Shown here one piece after another: positions 34,853-47,202 of a stretch of DNA of 64,000 nucleotides. The notes under the pieces are model-generated. The model made no database searches. It was given only the letters and a program-made list of their open reading frames with translations, and was not told the DNA's origin. Position numbers and translations under genes: made by a program. The DNA is from Cichorium intybus. Its lineage: Eukaryota > Streptophyta > Magnoliopsida > Asterales > Asteraceae. Where the stretch lies: assembly GCA_023525715.1 (NCBI GenBank), contig CM042012.1, forward strand, positions 63,461,205 to 63,525,204, written 5' to 3'. Within the stretch, counting starts at the first letter, position 1. Every line of letters begins with the position of its first letter.

Positions 34853-36690
34853 CTTTATACTGGCATATTCTTTGTGAGCCCCCATTAGTGTGCCGGTGAT
34901 CCACTCGCGCTCCACTACGGACTTACAATATGCAGTATCCTTTCGGATTTCATCTTCTATTGAGAGTGCTCCTCTCGGAGCCAATTACTTGACTCTGAGT
35001 ATCGTCTCACTCAACCATATGTTCTGAAGGTACGCTTCTGTCCATGCTGTATTCTTTTGATGATTCATTTACTCCCACTGGTTTTTAGACGAGGTGTAAA
35101 ATCAATCAAAATGCCATATGGTCTGTATCTCGCCCTAAGGTTCTCTTGTTTGGCAGCAACCGAGCTCACCAATGCTTCCAAGTAGTCGGATTATAAATCC
35201 GTACCAACTATAGTGTTTTACCACCAATCGGTATGTCACCTTGATCATAACTACTTATGATGGTGATCAATACTACTGGTCAAGAGGAGATTATGTCAGT
35301 TGTAGAACAGAAATCTGATTTCTGTTCCAAGCCTAGTGATGACTAAAGGTTTTTTTCACTTGGTTAATCCTGAACTCATTCAGGACTGTCCCAACTCCCA
35401 CTGTTTCCTTAGAACATGAGTTCTTTCTAAAAGAGCTATTCTTTTACAGTTACAGTGGGATAGCCAGTGAAACGACATTGCTGATCAGGTTCAGGCTAGT
35501 CATGAGGTTCAGACGAACACTACAAGACCCTGGACTCTCTATGTGCAAGTGGGATAATCCCAGCTTCACATTTCAGCAGTGTCTCCAAAGCCTACTTAGT
35601 CTAGAATGTGGTCAGAATATGGTCTGACTGGTTTAGAATTCAATTTATTGGAAACTAATTGACAATGTATCTCATACATCGAGGATCGAACTGTTTCGAC
35701 CAATGATCCATCATCTTCCCTAAGACACATTATAACTTATTAATGTTCTTGGAAGAGAATGAACTGTGAAACATTTTCTCAGTTTATGTTGTCACTCAGG
35801 TTCTGTGGATCTTGTACTTCCTTTGAAGTCCTTGAACTGTTCAAGGTTTCAATTCAATTTGCTTATTCTGATAAGCGAAGTCATATTCGTCATATCGAAT
35901 GACAAATATCGTGAAGTACAAACAATTGTGTTTTGTTTGAAGATTCGAGCAATACACAGCAACTGATGTGTCCGTTGCTCCTAATCTCAATGCCTTTTAC
36001 ATATCTATGTAAACTTATGACTTTGTTAATTCTGTTCAAGATTTGCAATCTTCGGTTGACTCTAAGTCAACTGATTCCAAAATCCTATACTCTAGATCTT
36101 TGGGTGATTCATTTCTTGCCATATGCGCTTAAAAAAGAACTTAATCATCATCTGACTTTAAGTCAAATGATTCCAAAGTCCTGTCCAACTGGATCTTTGG
36201 GTGATTCATTTCTTGACACATTAAGAACTCAACTCATCATGAGACTCTAAGTCAAATGATTCCAAAGTCCTGTCCAACTGGACCTTTGGTTAAATTGATT
36301 CTTACAACATTTGTCTTAACAATCATAAGGGACACAATTCCTAAATCCAAACACTTTGGATGTATCAATATTCATGTTATTACTAATCATGCATTCAACA
36401 CAATCATACAACATTTCAAGGATATTTCAAACAACATGTGTTAAAAGAAAATTGACAATTTTATTAAAACAAAATCCTTGAACAATGTATTATATGATAG
36501 ACAATGTCATACGCATCTAATAAGCTAATACCATGATTTCAATATCTAACTAAACTCTAAAACTGCATGAGCTTCAGATCCAGTCTGAACAACATCCCAC
36601 ATCCTACAGAGTCCATGCATACAGAGCAAATGTGAGAAACACATCCTGTATCAAGGAATTAAGGATCACGGGTTCTGAGTTTTAAGATAT
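34853..36690 (-). other. Element B interior, decayed, right of D
   Basis: Where pol should lie, no protease, integrase or RT motif was recognised. It includes one leader-type motif (34890-34913) and a tandem repeat of 90-95 bases at 36058-36290. Either pol has decayed beyond recognition or it was replaced by non-coding DNA. Confidence 0.5.
36058..36290. repeat. Tandem repeat, 90-95 bp unit, about 2.6 copies
   Basis: Units start at 36058, 36153 and 36243 with GACTYTAAGTCAAMTGATTC and continue with CTTTGGGTGATTCATTTCTTG in the first two copies. Confidence 0.85.
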
Positions 36691-36699
36691 TCATGAGTT

Positions 36700-37330
36700 G
36701 CCAAACTGTTCGGCTTCGGAGCATTTTTCCAATCTTTCCGTGACTGTGTCCCACCCTGTGGATTCCCAATTTGAAACATCAAGGAACCGGTCCAGACGAT
36801 CTGGATCATTTCTTGATGTGTCTTATTACTGGACTCAATCCCAAAGCAGCTGAATCAATAGAACTATGCTTCTCTATGAACGACTCATACAGAGTTAACA
36901 TTGAATGCATATCCACGATTGTCTTATCTGGTTTCCCTTCTTGTACATCAGGATGAACGGATCAGCGAGTCGAGCTAATGCTTTAACTCCCGATCAAAAG
37001 GGGACCAAATTTATACAGTTCACCTATGTGTCTCTCAGTATTGAGAACATATGAACTGGTGCTACTTCCTGCACACTTCAAACTCTTTGAAGATCTTAGC
37101 TCGTCCTTTCTCAACCAGTTCATGGAACTTTTCCACAACTAGCTGTGTTAACTTATCTGACCCCAGGAATTCTAAATTCCTGCGGAACTCGGGGTCAATG
37201 ATCAATAGTATTAGGCAACAAACTTTCCTTGACTTATCAATCAAGGAGTCATGTTCATCACAAGCTACTGTGTGATGTCATGCTTTAGGGGGCGGACACT
37301 CAGTCAGATATGGCTTGCCAGAAAAATAGG
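36700..37330 (-). pseudogene. gag: Copia gag remnant, element B
   Basis: The minus strand reads IDKSRKVCCLILLIIDPEFRR, then LEFLGSDKLTQLVVEKFHEL, then a helix of the UBN2-type copia gag. It is open for 60 codons (37062-37244) and continues with frameshifts. Position just after the leader fits gag. Family assignment is by layout and resemblance to the gag in C. Confidence 0.5.
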
Positions 37331-37479
37331 GAACTATTCTCTATTTATAAAGCCATACCATATAATTCAGGCCAGTCAGCCTTTCCATATTTGGCAGGTG
37401 CATTCTGATGCTTTCAAAAATGGGTGAAGGAGGAGAAAGAGGAGAATTGACACTAGACATCTATAAAATAACCAGAATT

Positions 37480-38850
37480 TATTAGTTTAATTGATCCTTT
37501 TAAATAATTACCCAATATGTTATTTAATAAGGCTAGGATCCAAAATACCCCAACTATGGTGTGAAGAAGGATGCCGTAATCACAACATATTGGTCATTAA
37601 GGTAGATAAACATTTATCATTTTCATCCTATGAAATTCCTAGAACTGTTGAGATTCATTGAACTTTTTAATGGCATGTTTAATCTCGGATGTGCTCCACT
37701 GTTTGTGACTGGGATGCCGAGGATCACAAACTAGATGTGAATAACCATGCAAATTAGCTTGGTACTCTCAATGTCATTTATCATCTCTAATTGATGTGCC
37801 AGTTAAACACACGTGCTCCATCAAAAATGATAAATCATGAGAAACCCATTACGACTCTTTATGAACCCCTATTAGTGTGTCGGTAAACCACACACGCTCC
37901 ACTAATGTTTCATAAAGTGTAATGTGCAATTTCATGGGTTAGCATCTATTCACATTTTTCCTAAAGTAACTAGATTTTGGGATTTTTTGTAAAGATGTTC
38001 TAGTACTTTCATTAATAACATTATACTTTTAATGAGATTAAGTTGGTCTTATCAAACCCGTTCGGCTAACGACCCTCCACTGATAAGGTGAGCGGTGGGT
38101 GAGAGTGGACACCTATTAGACTGCCATTTTATAGGCAGTCTCCGTATACCCACTTTATAGATCAGCTTCGTGAATGAGGCCTACTATTGATTTGACTAAC
38201 CATTAAATCTTATACATATAATATTAACATTTAATTATAATATATATAAGATGATTTAATTATAATCGTGAATGAGGCCTACTATTGATTTGACTAACCC
38301 TTTAAAATGTTATTGGTTTATCTTTTAATTTATTGGAATTTAAACTAATAAATTTTAAATTAAATTAAACCTATAAAATGATTTAATTATCTTTTAATTA
38401 ACCAATTAATTAAATTAACTAAATTTTATATTTTAAACCTTTTAAAATATTTTTAGGATTTATCCTTTAATTTTTTGCCAATTTAAAACAATTAAATTTA
38501 AATTAAATTAAATCCTTGAATTATCTTTTAATTACCAATTAATTAAATTAATTCAAATGTATAGGTTTTTATCAAATTAATCAAATTAATTAAAACCTAT
38601 CTTAAACCCCCTAATTTTCGATTTCAAATAATGGGTTTAAGGTTATCCATTTAATTAATCAAATTAAAGTTACCAAAAATAGAATACCTTCTAAAACCCA
38701 AGCATATTTTTCGAAAATCATAAGGGGGACGGGCTAGGGTTTTCAAAACCCTAACCCTAAATCGATTTCAGCCCCATTAGGGTTTAGAAGCTATAAACCC
38801 TAATTTTTAGGAAAACAATTACAGCAGTTCAACAAGAAAACAACCAAAAA
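37480..38850 (-). other. Element B 5' leader
   Basis: About 1.3 kb between gag and the primer site, homologous in reverse to the leader of C. It contains two copies of the TGTGTGGTTTACCGGCAC-type motif (37796-37819 and 37877-37900), a hairpin AGACTGCC-8 nt-GGCAGTCT (38118-38141) and AT-rich simple sequence. Confidence 0.7.
38118..38141 (-). promoter_or_regulatory. Leader hairpin, element B
   Basis: Eight-base perfect inverted repeat AGACTGCC / GGCAGTCT around an 8-base AT-rich loop. Element C has the same structure at 41646-41667 with one G-U pair. Confidence 0.5.
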
Positions 38851-38862
38851 GCTCTGATACCA
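38851..38862 (-). promoter_or_regulatory. Element B primer-binding site, tRNA-Met type
   Basis: GCTCTGATACCA on the plus strand, one base from the 5' LTR. Confidence 0.87.
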
Positions 38863-38863
38863 C

Positions 38864-39251
38864 TGAAGGGTTTTATGCAAATCTATGAACTAAAAATCCT
38901 AAGTTCACTTGCAACCTATAAGGATCTATGTTTTCTTCTAATTGAACATATAATAAATTCCAAAAGGTCACAAGAAAATAACTAAAAGAACCAAATCAGA
39001 AAAACTAACATTTTAGGATTTCTTGGAAGCTGAGCAGCACAATTGTCCTGCCTCAAATGAAGTCACACCCAAGAGCTAGAGGGGAGAACGAAATTTCTAG
39101 AGAGAATGAGGGTAAAAATCACAGGTTATGAGGTTATGAGGCTCCCTATTTATAGCCTCCATCAGATGACCAGATAAACCTTAAGAGATAAGTCTTTTTG
39201 AATTCAAATTATGATAAACCTTTATCTTAATAATTCAAACTATAATTATCT

Positions 39252-39347
<96 letters not shown>

Positions 39348-39360
39348 AATTTATATATTT

Positions 39361-39404
<44 letters not shown>

Positions 39405-39753
39405 CACTGGCCATTTCACTCACTCAAACTGTCACTTACTCAACTATTGAATAATTACTGTTTTAGTCCCTGCACCGTTAATTAATTAATTTAATCACCA
39501 AATTAATTCCAATTAATTCAAGATTAATTTCTAATTAATTAATATAGTTTCTAATTAATATATTATCACTTTAATATATTAATAAACTATTTATTTAATT
39601 TCTATTGATTTATTAATCATATAATAAATCAATCTTTCTCTCTACTGAAGTTTCTATCAAACCTCCTGCTATGAGGGCAACCCAAATGGACTATGCCACT
39701 ATTAATTAGATAAATACTAATTATTAGTCATGGCTTAGACACCTAATCCAACA
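38864..39753 (-). repeat. Element B 5' LTR
   Basis: 890 bases. The TATA box is at 39147-39154 (minus strand). The (TA)n array inside the LTR has become two arrays (39254-39344 and 39363-39402), accounting for most of the length difference. Confidence 0.92.
39254..39402. repeat. (TA)n microsatellites inside element B 5' LTR
   Basis: Two TA runs (39254-39344 and 39363-39402) separated by CGAAATTTATATATTTCC, equivalent to the single array in the other LTR. Confidence 0.95.
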
Positions 39754-40326
39754 AAATCGACCACAAAGAACCCACGTGACAACCGGCCCATGATTCATGA
39801 GTTATCACGAGTATCACATCATTTTGGCCGAGTCCAATCCGACGTGTTGGCTATGACACTTCCCACGCCGGAAGGGCAGGTTAAATGAGTGGTTCTTCGT
39901 GGGTAGCATGAGATTTACATTTTTATAAAACAGGATTTTGTTTCGTTTATTTAAAACATTTTAACCTTTTATTTGGAAAAATAATCCATTTAAACTTTTA
40001 AATTATGTTTGAAAGACCAATTTTACTTTTGAAACATTCTGTTAACTTTTAACAATGTTTACTTGTTTATTATGTATTTACTTAAACAACAATACAGTAA
40101 ATAATAATACTTCTTAATTGGAAACATTGTCCTATCAAACCCTTTCGGTAACTCCACTTTATAAAATGCGGCAGGCGGTGTAGGTGGTAAGCAATGATTG
40201 CTATTTAAAAATCGACATCATTAGGAATCAAAGAGACCTCCTTAAACCTTCTAAACACATTTAGAGTGGGTGATCCTAGTCATGGTCTGACCAATGTCTT
40301 TTTTTAATTTAAATTATACATATAGA
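39754..40326 (-). other. Element A interior fragment between insertions B and C
   Basis: 573 bases bounded by the aaatc duplication of B and the ataga duplication of C. No coding frame. The phrase CTATCAAACCCTTTCGGTAA resembles the leader of B and C, so this is probably A's 5' leader. Confidence 0.6.
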
Positions 40327-41092
40327 TGTTGGATTAGGTGTCTAAGCCATGACTTATAAATTGTATTTATCTTATTAATTGAAGCAAAGTCCATTTGGGT
40401 TGCCCTCATAGCTGGAGCTTTGGCCAAAAGTTCAGTAGAGAGAAAGGTTGATTTATTAAATGATTAATAAATCAATATAGATAAAATAAATAGTTTATTA
40501 ATAGATTAGAGTGATAATATATTAATTAGAAACTATATTAATTAATTAGAAATTAATCTAGAATTAATTAGATTTAATATAGTGATTAATTTAATTAATT
40601 AAAAGTGCAGGGACTCGTTTTGTAATTATTCAATAGATGAATAAAGACTGGCAGTAGAAGCCATGAGTTGGGCGAGGTTTTGTGGAGCCTCCACATAATC
40701 TCGAAACCCTAATTAGGGTTTAAGATGGCTTGCTCCATTTGACAAAAAAGCTTGTCAAAAGTTAGGCTCTTCTAGGGTTTTGACTGTAACCCTTGGAGGC
40801 TATAAATAGAGCCTCTGGGAACCCTAAAAACCTGCGCCACTTTTTACTGTCTCTCTGTAACGTTTCTGTCTCTTCTCCATTGCTTGGGTGTGACTTCATT
40901 TGAGGCAAGATATTTTGCTGCTAGCTTCAAGAAGAAAATTCAAAGGTTGGCTTTCTTATATTTTATTCTTTAGAAATAAACTGTTGGCCTTAGGTTTTTA
41001 TTATATGTTCATTGATAGAAAAACATAGATCCTCATCTTAGGTTGCATGTGAACTTAGGATTTCTAGTTCATAGATTGTTAAACACCTTTCA
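40327..41092 (+). repeat. Element C 5' LTR
   Basis: Edges TGTTGGATTAGG and ACACCTTTCA; TATA box TATAAATA at 40801-40808. Confidence 0.95.
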
Positions 41093-41093
41093 G

Positions 41094-41104
41094 TGGTATC
41101 AGAG
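41094..41104 (+). promoter_or_regulatory. Element C primer-binding site, tRNA-Met type
   Basis: TGGTATCAGAG one base after the 5' LTR. Confidence 0.9.
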
Positions 41105-42338
41105 TCTGTCTTGTTTTTCTTGTGAATTGCTATAACTGCTTATATGCTTAAGGGTTATTTTCGAAAAATATACCATTGGGAGGCCATCATCGATTTTGGT
41201 GGCTAGGGTTTTGAAAACCCTAGCCTCCACCCCTTGTCTGCGATTTCTTGGGACTAGGGTTTTGTAGGTTTCTTAATTTTGGTAATTTTGATTATTTAAA
41301 AACTGGAAACCTTAAACCCTTGCATGTAATTTTCAAATCACTAGGGGTTTAAGATAGGTAAATTAATTTGATTAATTTTGTGATACCTATCTTGATTGAA
41401 TTAATTTAATTAATTGTTAATTAAAAGATAAATTAAATCACGTGAAGATTTAAATTTAAAATTTCAAAATTAATTGTTAATTAGCGAAAATTTAAAAGAT
41501 TAAATCTAAAATATTTTAAAATTTTAAAATACATCTTATATATTTTATGATTAATAGTTAATATTTTATATATAAGATAAAATTGGTTAGTCTTACCGTT
41601 AGTAGGCCTCATTCACAAAACTGTCATATAAAGAGGGTATAAGGCGACTGCCTATAAAATGGTAGTCTAATCGGTGTCCACTCTTACCCACCGCTCTCCT
41701 GGTCAGTCGAGTGTCGTTAGCCGAACGGGTTTGATAGGACCGCTTAAGCCTCTTAAAAGTATAATGCTATTATTGAAAGTACTAGAGCAATTCATAAAAT
41801 CCCAATCTAGTTACTTTATAAAAAATGTGAATTGATGCTAATCCATGAAATTGCATTGCACTCTATGGAACATTGGTGGAGCGTGTGTGGTTTACCGGCA
41901 CACCAATCGGGGTCCATAAAGAGTTGTAATGGGTTTCTCGATCTTACCATTGTTGACGGAGCGTGTGTGGTTTACCGGCACGTCAATTAGAGATGGTAAT
42001 TGACTTCGAGAGTACCAACCTAATTTGCATGGTTATTCACACCCGGTTTGTGATCCTCGGTATCCCAGTCACAAACAGTGGGGCATATCCGAGATTAAAC
42101 ATGCTATTGAACAGTTCAATAAATCTCAAAAGAACTAGGAATTCCATTATAATAAGATTATTTTCCACGGTGCAATTGGCTGAATCGTCATTCGCCTACC
42201 TTTATAAAAATTACAATTAGACTACGACACCCCTCTTCTAAGTTGTTAATTTTTATAGTTGGGTCCTAGCCTTATTATTATATTGGGTTAATATTAAGGA
42301 TATCATATTTATATAATTAAAACTACCTTCTTTTATAG
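41105..42338 (+). other. Element C 5' leader
   Basis: About 1.2 kb without coding sequence. It holds a hairpin GACTGCC / GGTAGTC (41646-41667) and two copies of a motif containing TGTGTGGTTTACCGGCAC (41878-41901 and 41958-41981), each next to a sentence-like repeat about the CAT/CCA start. Shared with B. Confidence 0.75.
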
Positions 42339-43200
42339 ATGTCTTCCACTGAATAACATGTTCCCTACTCGAACTCCAGTAACGTCACCTCAATCCTGTC
42401 ATTGTGCCCCAAAGTGACATTGGATGACACTAACTACAATGGATCTGCGGTTTGAGAACAAATAGTATGTTCTTGACACCGAGCTAGTTGAAGTTGACCC
42501 CGAAACAGCTACTCCCGAGGATGTTGCTTCATATCAAAAACATTGTGATGATGCGACCAAAGTGGCCTGCATCATGATTGCCATAATGAAACCCGAGTTG
42601 CAAAGAATCTATGAAGACTACTGGCCCTATGAGATGCACAAGGACCTTGCAGAAAAGTTCCATAAGTGAGCGTGTGTCGAGAGGTGCGAAGTGGGTCAAA
42701 GCCTTCACTGACAGCAAGCCTAAGGGCGGAGAGTCTGTCTGCACTCATGTGCAAAGGATGCAAGGTTACGTGGACCTGCTTAGGAAGCTGGGTATGCTAG
42801 TCGATGAGGAGTTGGCCATTGATATAGTGCTTAACTCCTTACCGAGTTCTTATGACCAGTTCACACTGGCGTATCATTTGAACAACACTCAGGCCTCTTT
42901 GTCTAAGTTTTACAACATGCTTCAAACAGCTGAAGATGGGACGAAGGGTAAAAGTGTACCCTTTGTTAGCCAGCCTGTCTTGGCAATTGGTCAGGGTAAG
43001 GGAAAGAAACCAAAGGGCCCTCCTAGTCAGAACTGGAGGGAAAAGATTCATGTCGGGTCATCCAGCAATGGCTCGAGACCCAAGTCTTCCGGCATTCCCC
43101 ACGTTGCCAATCCCAAAGATGTCGAATGTTTTAATTGCAAATAAAAGGGTCATTGGAAGAGGAGCTACCCGAGATATCTGCAGGACGTCAAGGACGGCAA
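42339..43200 (+). pseudogene. gag: Copia gag of element C, degenerate
   Basis: ATG at 42339, stop after five codons, then gag-like text: DPETATPED-type stretch, MRCTRTLQKS-type region out of frame, then an open segment to 43141 with ESVCTHVQRMQGYVDLLRKL and IVLNSLPSSYDQFTLAYHLN (UBN2-type gag). The zinc knuckle starts VECFNCK, is cut by a TAA at 43142, continues KGHWKRSYP and has Tyr in place of the final Cys. The protein would form the particle and bind RNA; knuckle loss would impair that. Confidence 0.85.
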
Positions 43201-46200
43201 AGTGAAGCCGACGTCAGCAGGTATGTACACTATATCTAAAAAATCACCATTTTCCAGTTCTTGGGTCCTTGATACAGGATGTGGTTTTCACATCTTTTCT
43301 GATTTGTAGGGCCTAAAGGAAAGCAGGGAAGTGGAGCACGATAGATTGAACCTGATCATGGGCAATAGGAGATCTCCGCCTCTTACCAAGATCGGTGTTT
43401 ATAGTTTGGTGCTTAGTAGTGATGTTTGTTTAGATTTAATAAATTGTTGCTATTCGCCAGAAATGGCAAGAAACATAATTTCATTTCATGCATTGTTCAA
43501 ACAAGGCTTCCAATTTTCTTTTGATAATAATATTGGTTTAATTTTTGTTTTCAAAAATGATGTTTTATCTTTACTGCTTTGCCTTGTGATGGTGTGTATG
43601 AAATTGTGCAATGTGTTGACAATTTAGGACATAGTGTGCATTATATTGATTCTTGTAGTGGTGCGGAAAAGGCGTGCTTGTGGCACTGTCGTCTTGGGCA
43701 CATTAACAAGAAACGCATCGCCCAACTCCAAAGGGATGGAGTGTTGGAATCATTCGACCTCAAATCGGATGATGTATGCGAATCTTGTCTTTTGGGCAAG
43801 ATGACTAAGTCACCTTCCAAAGGGTCTTTTGAAAGAGGTAAAGGTCTGTTGGACATCATATATACAGATGTGTGTGGTCCCTTCAGATCAACCACAAAGG
43901 ATGGCACGCGGTTCTATGTGACCTTAACTGACGATTTTAGTAGATACGGGTATATCTACTTAATCAAGCACAAGTCAGACACCTTTGAAAAGTTCAAAGA
44001 GTTTAAAAACAAAGTCGAGAATCAATTGGGCAGGAAGATAAAGATGCTTAGATCCGACAGAGGCACTGAGTATCTTAGTATCGAGTTCCTAGACTATCTA
44101 AAGGAATGTGGAATAGTTTCGCAGTTATCACCTCCTAGAACACCACAGTTGAACGGTGTTACCAAGAGACGTAACTGAACCTTGTTAGACATGGTTCGTT
44201 CCATGATGAGTCGAGCTTTGCTTCCCATCCACTTTTGGGGGTATGCCTTAGAGACTGCCGCCCATATCCTCAATCTTGTCTCTACTAAGAAGGTTGCCAA
44301 AACACCTTATGAGATGTGGACGGGGAAAGTTCCCTCGTTAGCACATATCAAGGTCTGGGGTTGTGAGGCTTTCGTTAGACGAGAGACTCAAGACAAACTC
44401 GCAGATAGAAGTGAAAGGTGTATCTTCATTGGATACCCCAAACAGTCATTTGGATACATGTTCTACAGACTAAGCGAAGACGTGGTCTTTGTAGCTAGAC
44501 GATGAGTCTTTTGAGAGACAGAGCTCATATCCAAAGAGGACAGTGGGAGTACCATTGATCTTAAAGAAATTCAAGAGTCATTAGATGACACAACCTTAGG
44601 AGAAACTAGCAACCAACAAGAGGAAGAATTTCATGTTGGTCCGACAGATATATCCTTACCTCTTAGGCGCTCTGGTAGAGTTAGCATGCCACCCGATTTT
44701 TATGGTTTCTATATAACTACGGATGGAGATACGTTTGTCAGTGATAGGACACTGACAAATTTATATAAACCAGCTAACTACCAGGAAGCAGGGGTGGGCC
44801 CTGAGTCTGCCAAGTGGAAAGAGGCAATGGACCGCGAGATCAAGTCCATGTATGACAATCAAGTTTGGAACTTGGTTGACAATGTACCGGGTCGAAAGAC
44901 AGTCGGGTGCAAGTGGATCTTCAAGAAGAAGACCGACATAGATGGAAAGGTGCACACCTTTAAGGCCAGACTGGTTGCGAAAGGTTTCACTCAAACCCCG
45001 AGGGTTGACTATGATGAGACTTTTTCACCAGTGGCGAAGATAAAGTCCATCAGGATTATGCTAGCCATAGCTGCATTTCATGACTATGAAATTTGGCAAA
45101 TGGACGTCAAAACTGCTTTCCTTAACGGGAAGTTGACTGAGGATGTTTACATGAATCAGCCATAGGGTTTTGTCGATGAAAAGTATCTTGATAAGGTGTG
45201 TAAGCTTGAGAAATCGATCTACGGATTGAAACAAGCTTTTTGCAGCTGGAATCTTCGTTTCAATGAGAAAGTCAAAGAGTTTGGTTTCTCTAGGAGCGAG
45301 GATGAGTCCTGTGTATATGTCAAGGCTAGTGGGAGTATAGTCACTTTTCTGGTGCTGTATGTTGATGACATACTACTTATGGGAAACGACGTTCCGACCT
45401 TGCAAGATGTCAAATCTTGGCTCGGGAAGTGTTTCGCCATGAAAGACATCGGAGAAGCTGCTTATATTCTCGGGATAAGAATATTGAGAGATAGGAAGAA
45501 AAGACTAATCGGACTTAGTCAAAGTACATACATGGAAAAGGTGCTGAAAAGATTCAGTATGGAAAATTCCAAGAAGGGAGAGCTGCCTATCCAAAGTAAT
45601 GCAAAGTTGAGTAAGACTCAAAGTCCGAGTACTGACAAAGAGATAGCTGAGATGAGTCGGGTACCTTTATGCCTCGGCTGTAGGGTCGATCATGTAGGCT
45701 ATGACGTGTACTCGCCCTGATATGGCTTTTGCTTTAAGCATGGTCAGTCAGTTCCACGGGAACCCTGGAAGGGCACATTGGATAGCTGTCAAGAATATAC
45801 TCAAGTATCTGCGAAGGACAAAGAACATGGTATTGGTCCTTGGTGGCAGTGATACTTTGAGAGTTAACGAGTATACAGATGCCAGCTTTTAGACAGATAG
45901 AGATAACGGTCGGTCTCAGTCGGGCTGGGTATTCCTTTTGAACGGGGGAGCAGTGACTTGGAAAAGTTCAAAGCAAGAGACGGTGGCTGATTCGACGTGT
46001 GAATCAGAGTACATAGCAGCGAGTGAAGCGTCAAAGGAAGCGACTTGGCTGAAAAACTTCATCGGTGACATTGGAGTAGTCTCGAGCATTCAGGAGTCAA
46101 TGGAACTGTTCTTCGATAATGAAGGAGCGGTCGCCCTGACAAAGGAACCGCGAGATCATGGAAAGTCCAGGCATATCGACAGAAACTACCACTACATTCG

Positions 46201-46351
46201 ACATAGAGTAGAAGAAGGTCACCTCATTGTAAAGAGGGTATCATCTGAAGATAATCCTGCAGATCCCTTAACAAAGGCTCTGAGTAGGATCAAGCATAAT
46301 CAACATGCTAGGAGCATTGGATTGAGAGATGATATTAGTTTTAGTAATTAG
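43201..46351 (+). pseudogene. pol: Copia pol (protease, integrase, RT, RNase H) of element C, degenerate
   Basis: Order: protease motif SWVLDTGCGFHIFSD (about 43260) followed by a stop; GAG-pre-integrase with H-x-H...CESCLLGKM (43680-43800); integrase core with D in YTDVCGPF, D in LRSDRGTEY, but the expected catalytic Glu in NGV-x-E replaced by Lys (NGVTKRRN, about 44155-44178), then a stop where Arg is usual. RT has FKARLVAKGFTQTPRVDYDE, the VKTAFLNG motif, a stop near 45163 and active site YVDDILL (about 45358). RNase H motifs are YTDASF, STCESEYIAASEA and ending DPLTKALS. Breaks occur near 43308, 43580, 44176, 44503, 45163, 45670 and 45890. Closest remembered class is TNT1/Tork-like copia, not verified. 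Confidence 0.92.
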
Positions 46352-46354
46352 ATA

Positions 46355-47202
46355 AGGTTTTGAAACTTGTAACAGTAATTGACTTTGGTGATTTAATAAT
46401 AGAGATTTATTAATGAGTATTGTTTACTGCCTCTGTCAATTGTTTATTATTGTGTTTCATTTTTGCATGCTTACTTCCTGAATAATTGGATTATTCAAAG
46501 GTCCACAGTTACTCATACTTTTAGGGAGTAAGTATGAACGAAGACTGTCATGAATTGGTTTGTAGATTGTCTAAGGAGTTAGACATAGCAATAAGATTGC
46601 TACAAACGTTTATGAGTACTTAGAAATGGAGATTTGAGTATGGGATAAACCCGCGCTCAATAGATTGCTTCATGGATTACATCACGAGCAATGTTGAGAC
46701 GATAACATCTTATGATCTTAAAGTGAAGAGATATGAGTTATAATTTGCAAGACGGTCATTCATTGATAATGTGAAAACGCATCGGTAACTCGATGTTATA
46801 AAATGTATTGTTGTGAGTGATTTGTCTGGTAAAAGATACAAACATATGAGTCGAAGCATATTCGTCCCTTGACCCTGACGGGAAACAGATATCTGTAGGC
46901 CTCTCGATGATTTTGAAGTTGACTGAAAGTGTTGACCAACCAGGACTTAATTGATGTGTTCAATTGTAGTCTTAAAAGTCATAAGCAAATCAGAAATCGG
47001 GAAACAGAGTATCGGACTGAGATTGATTCTAATCCATGTCTCGAGTCCAGAAATATCTTGTTGGTCGGAGGATCATCTGATCACTTATCTATGGACAGAA
47101 CTGACTGGGTCAGAGTTCGGCAGCACTTTCTAGGAAACAGAGATTTGTTAATCAGAAGATAAATTTGACAATTAAAGACATAGACTTATACAAGTGGGAG
47201 AC
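46355..47202 (+). other. Element C 3' untranslated region and polypurine tract
   Basis: About 850 bases with no ORF, homologous to 24375-25110 of B and to 18736-19480 of A. Palindrome GAATAATTGGATTATTC at 46480-46496. The polypurine tract CAAGTGGGAGAC adjoins the 3' LTR. Confidence 0.75.
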
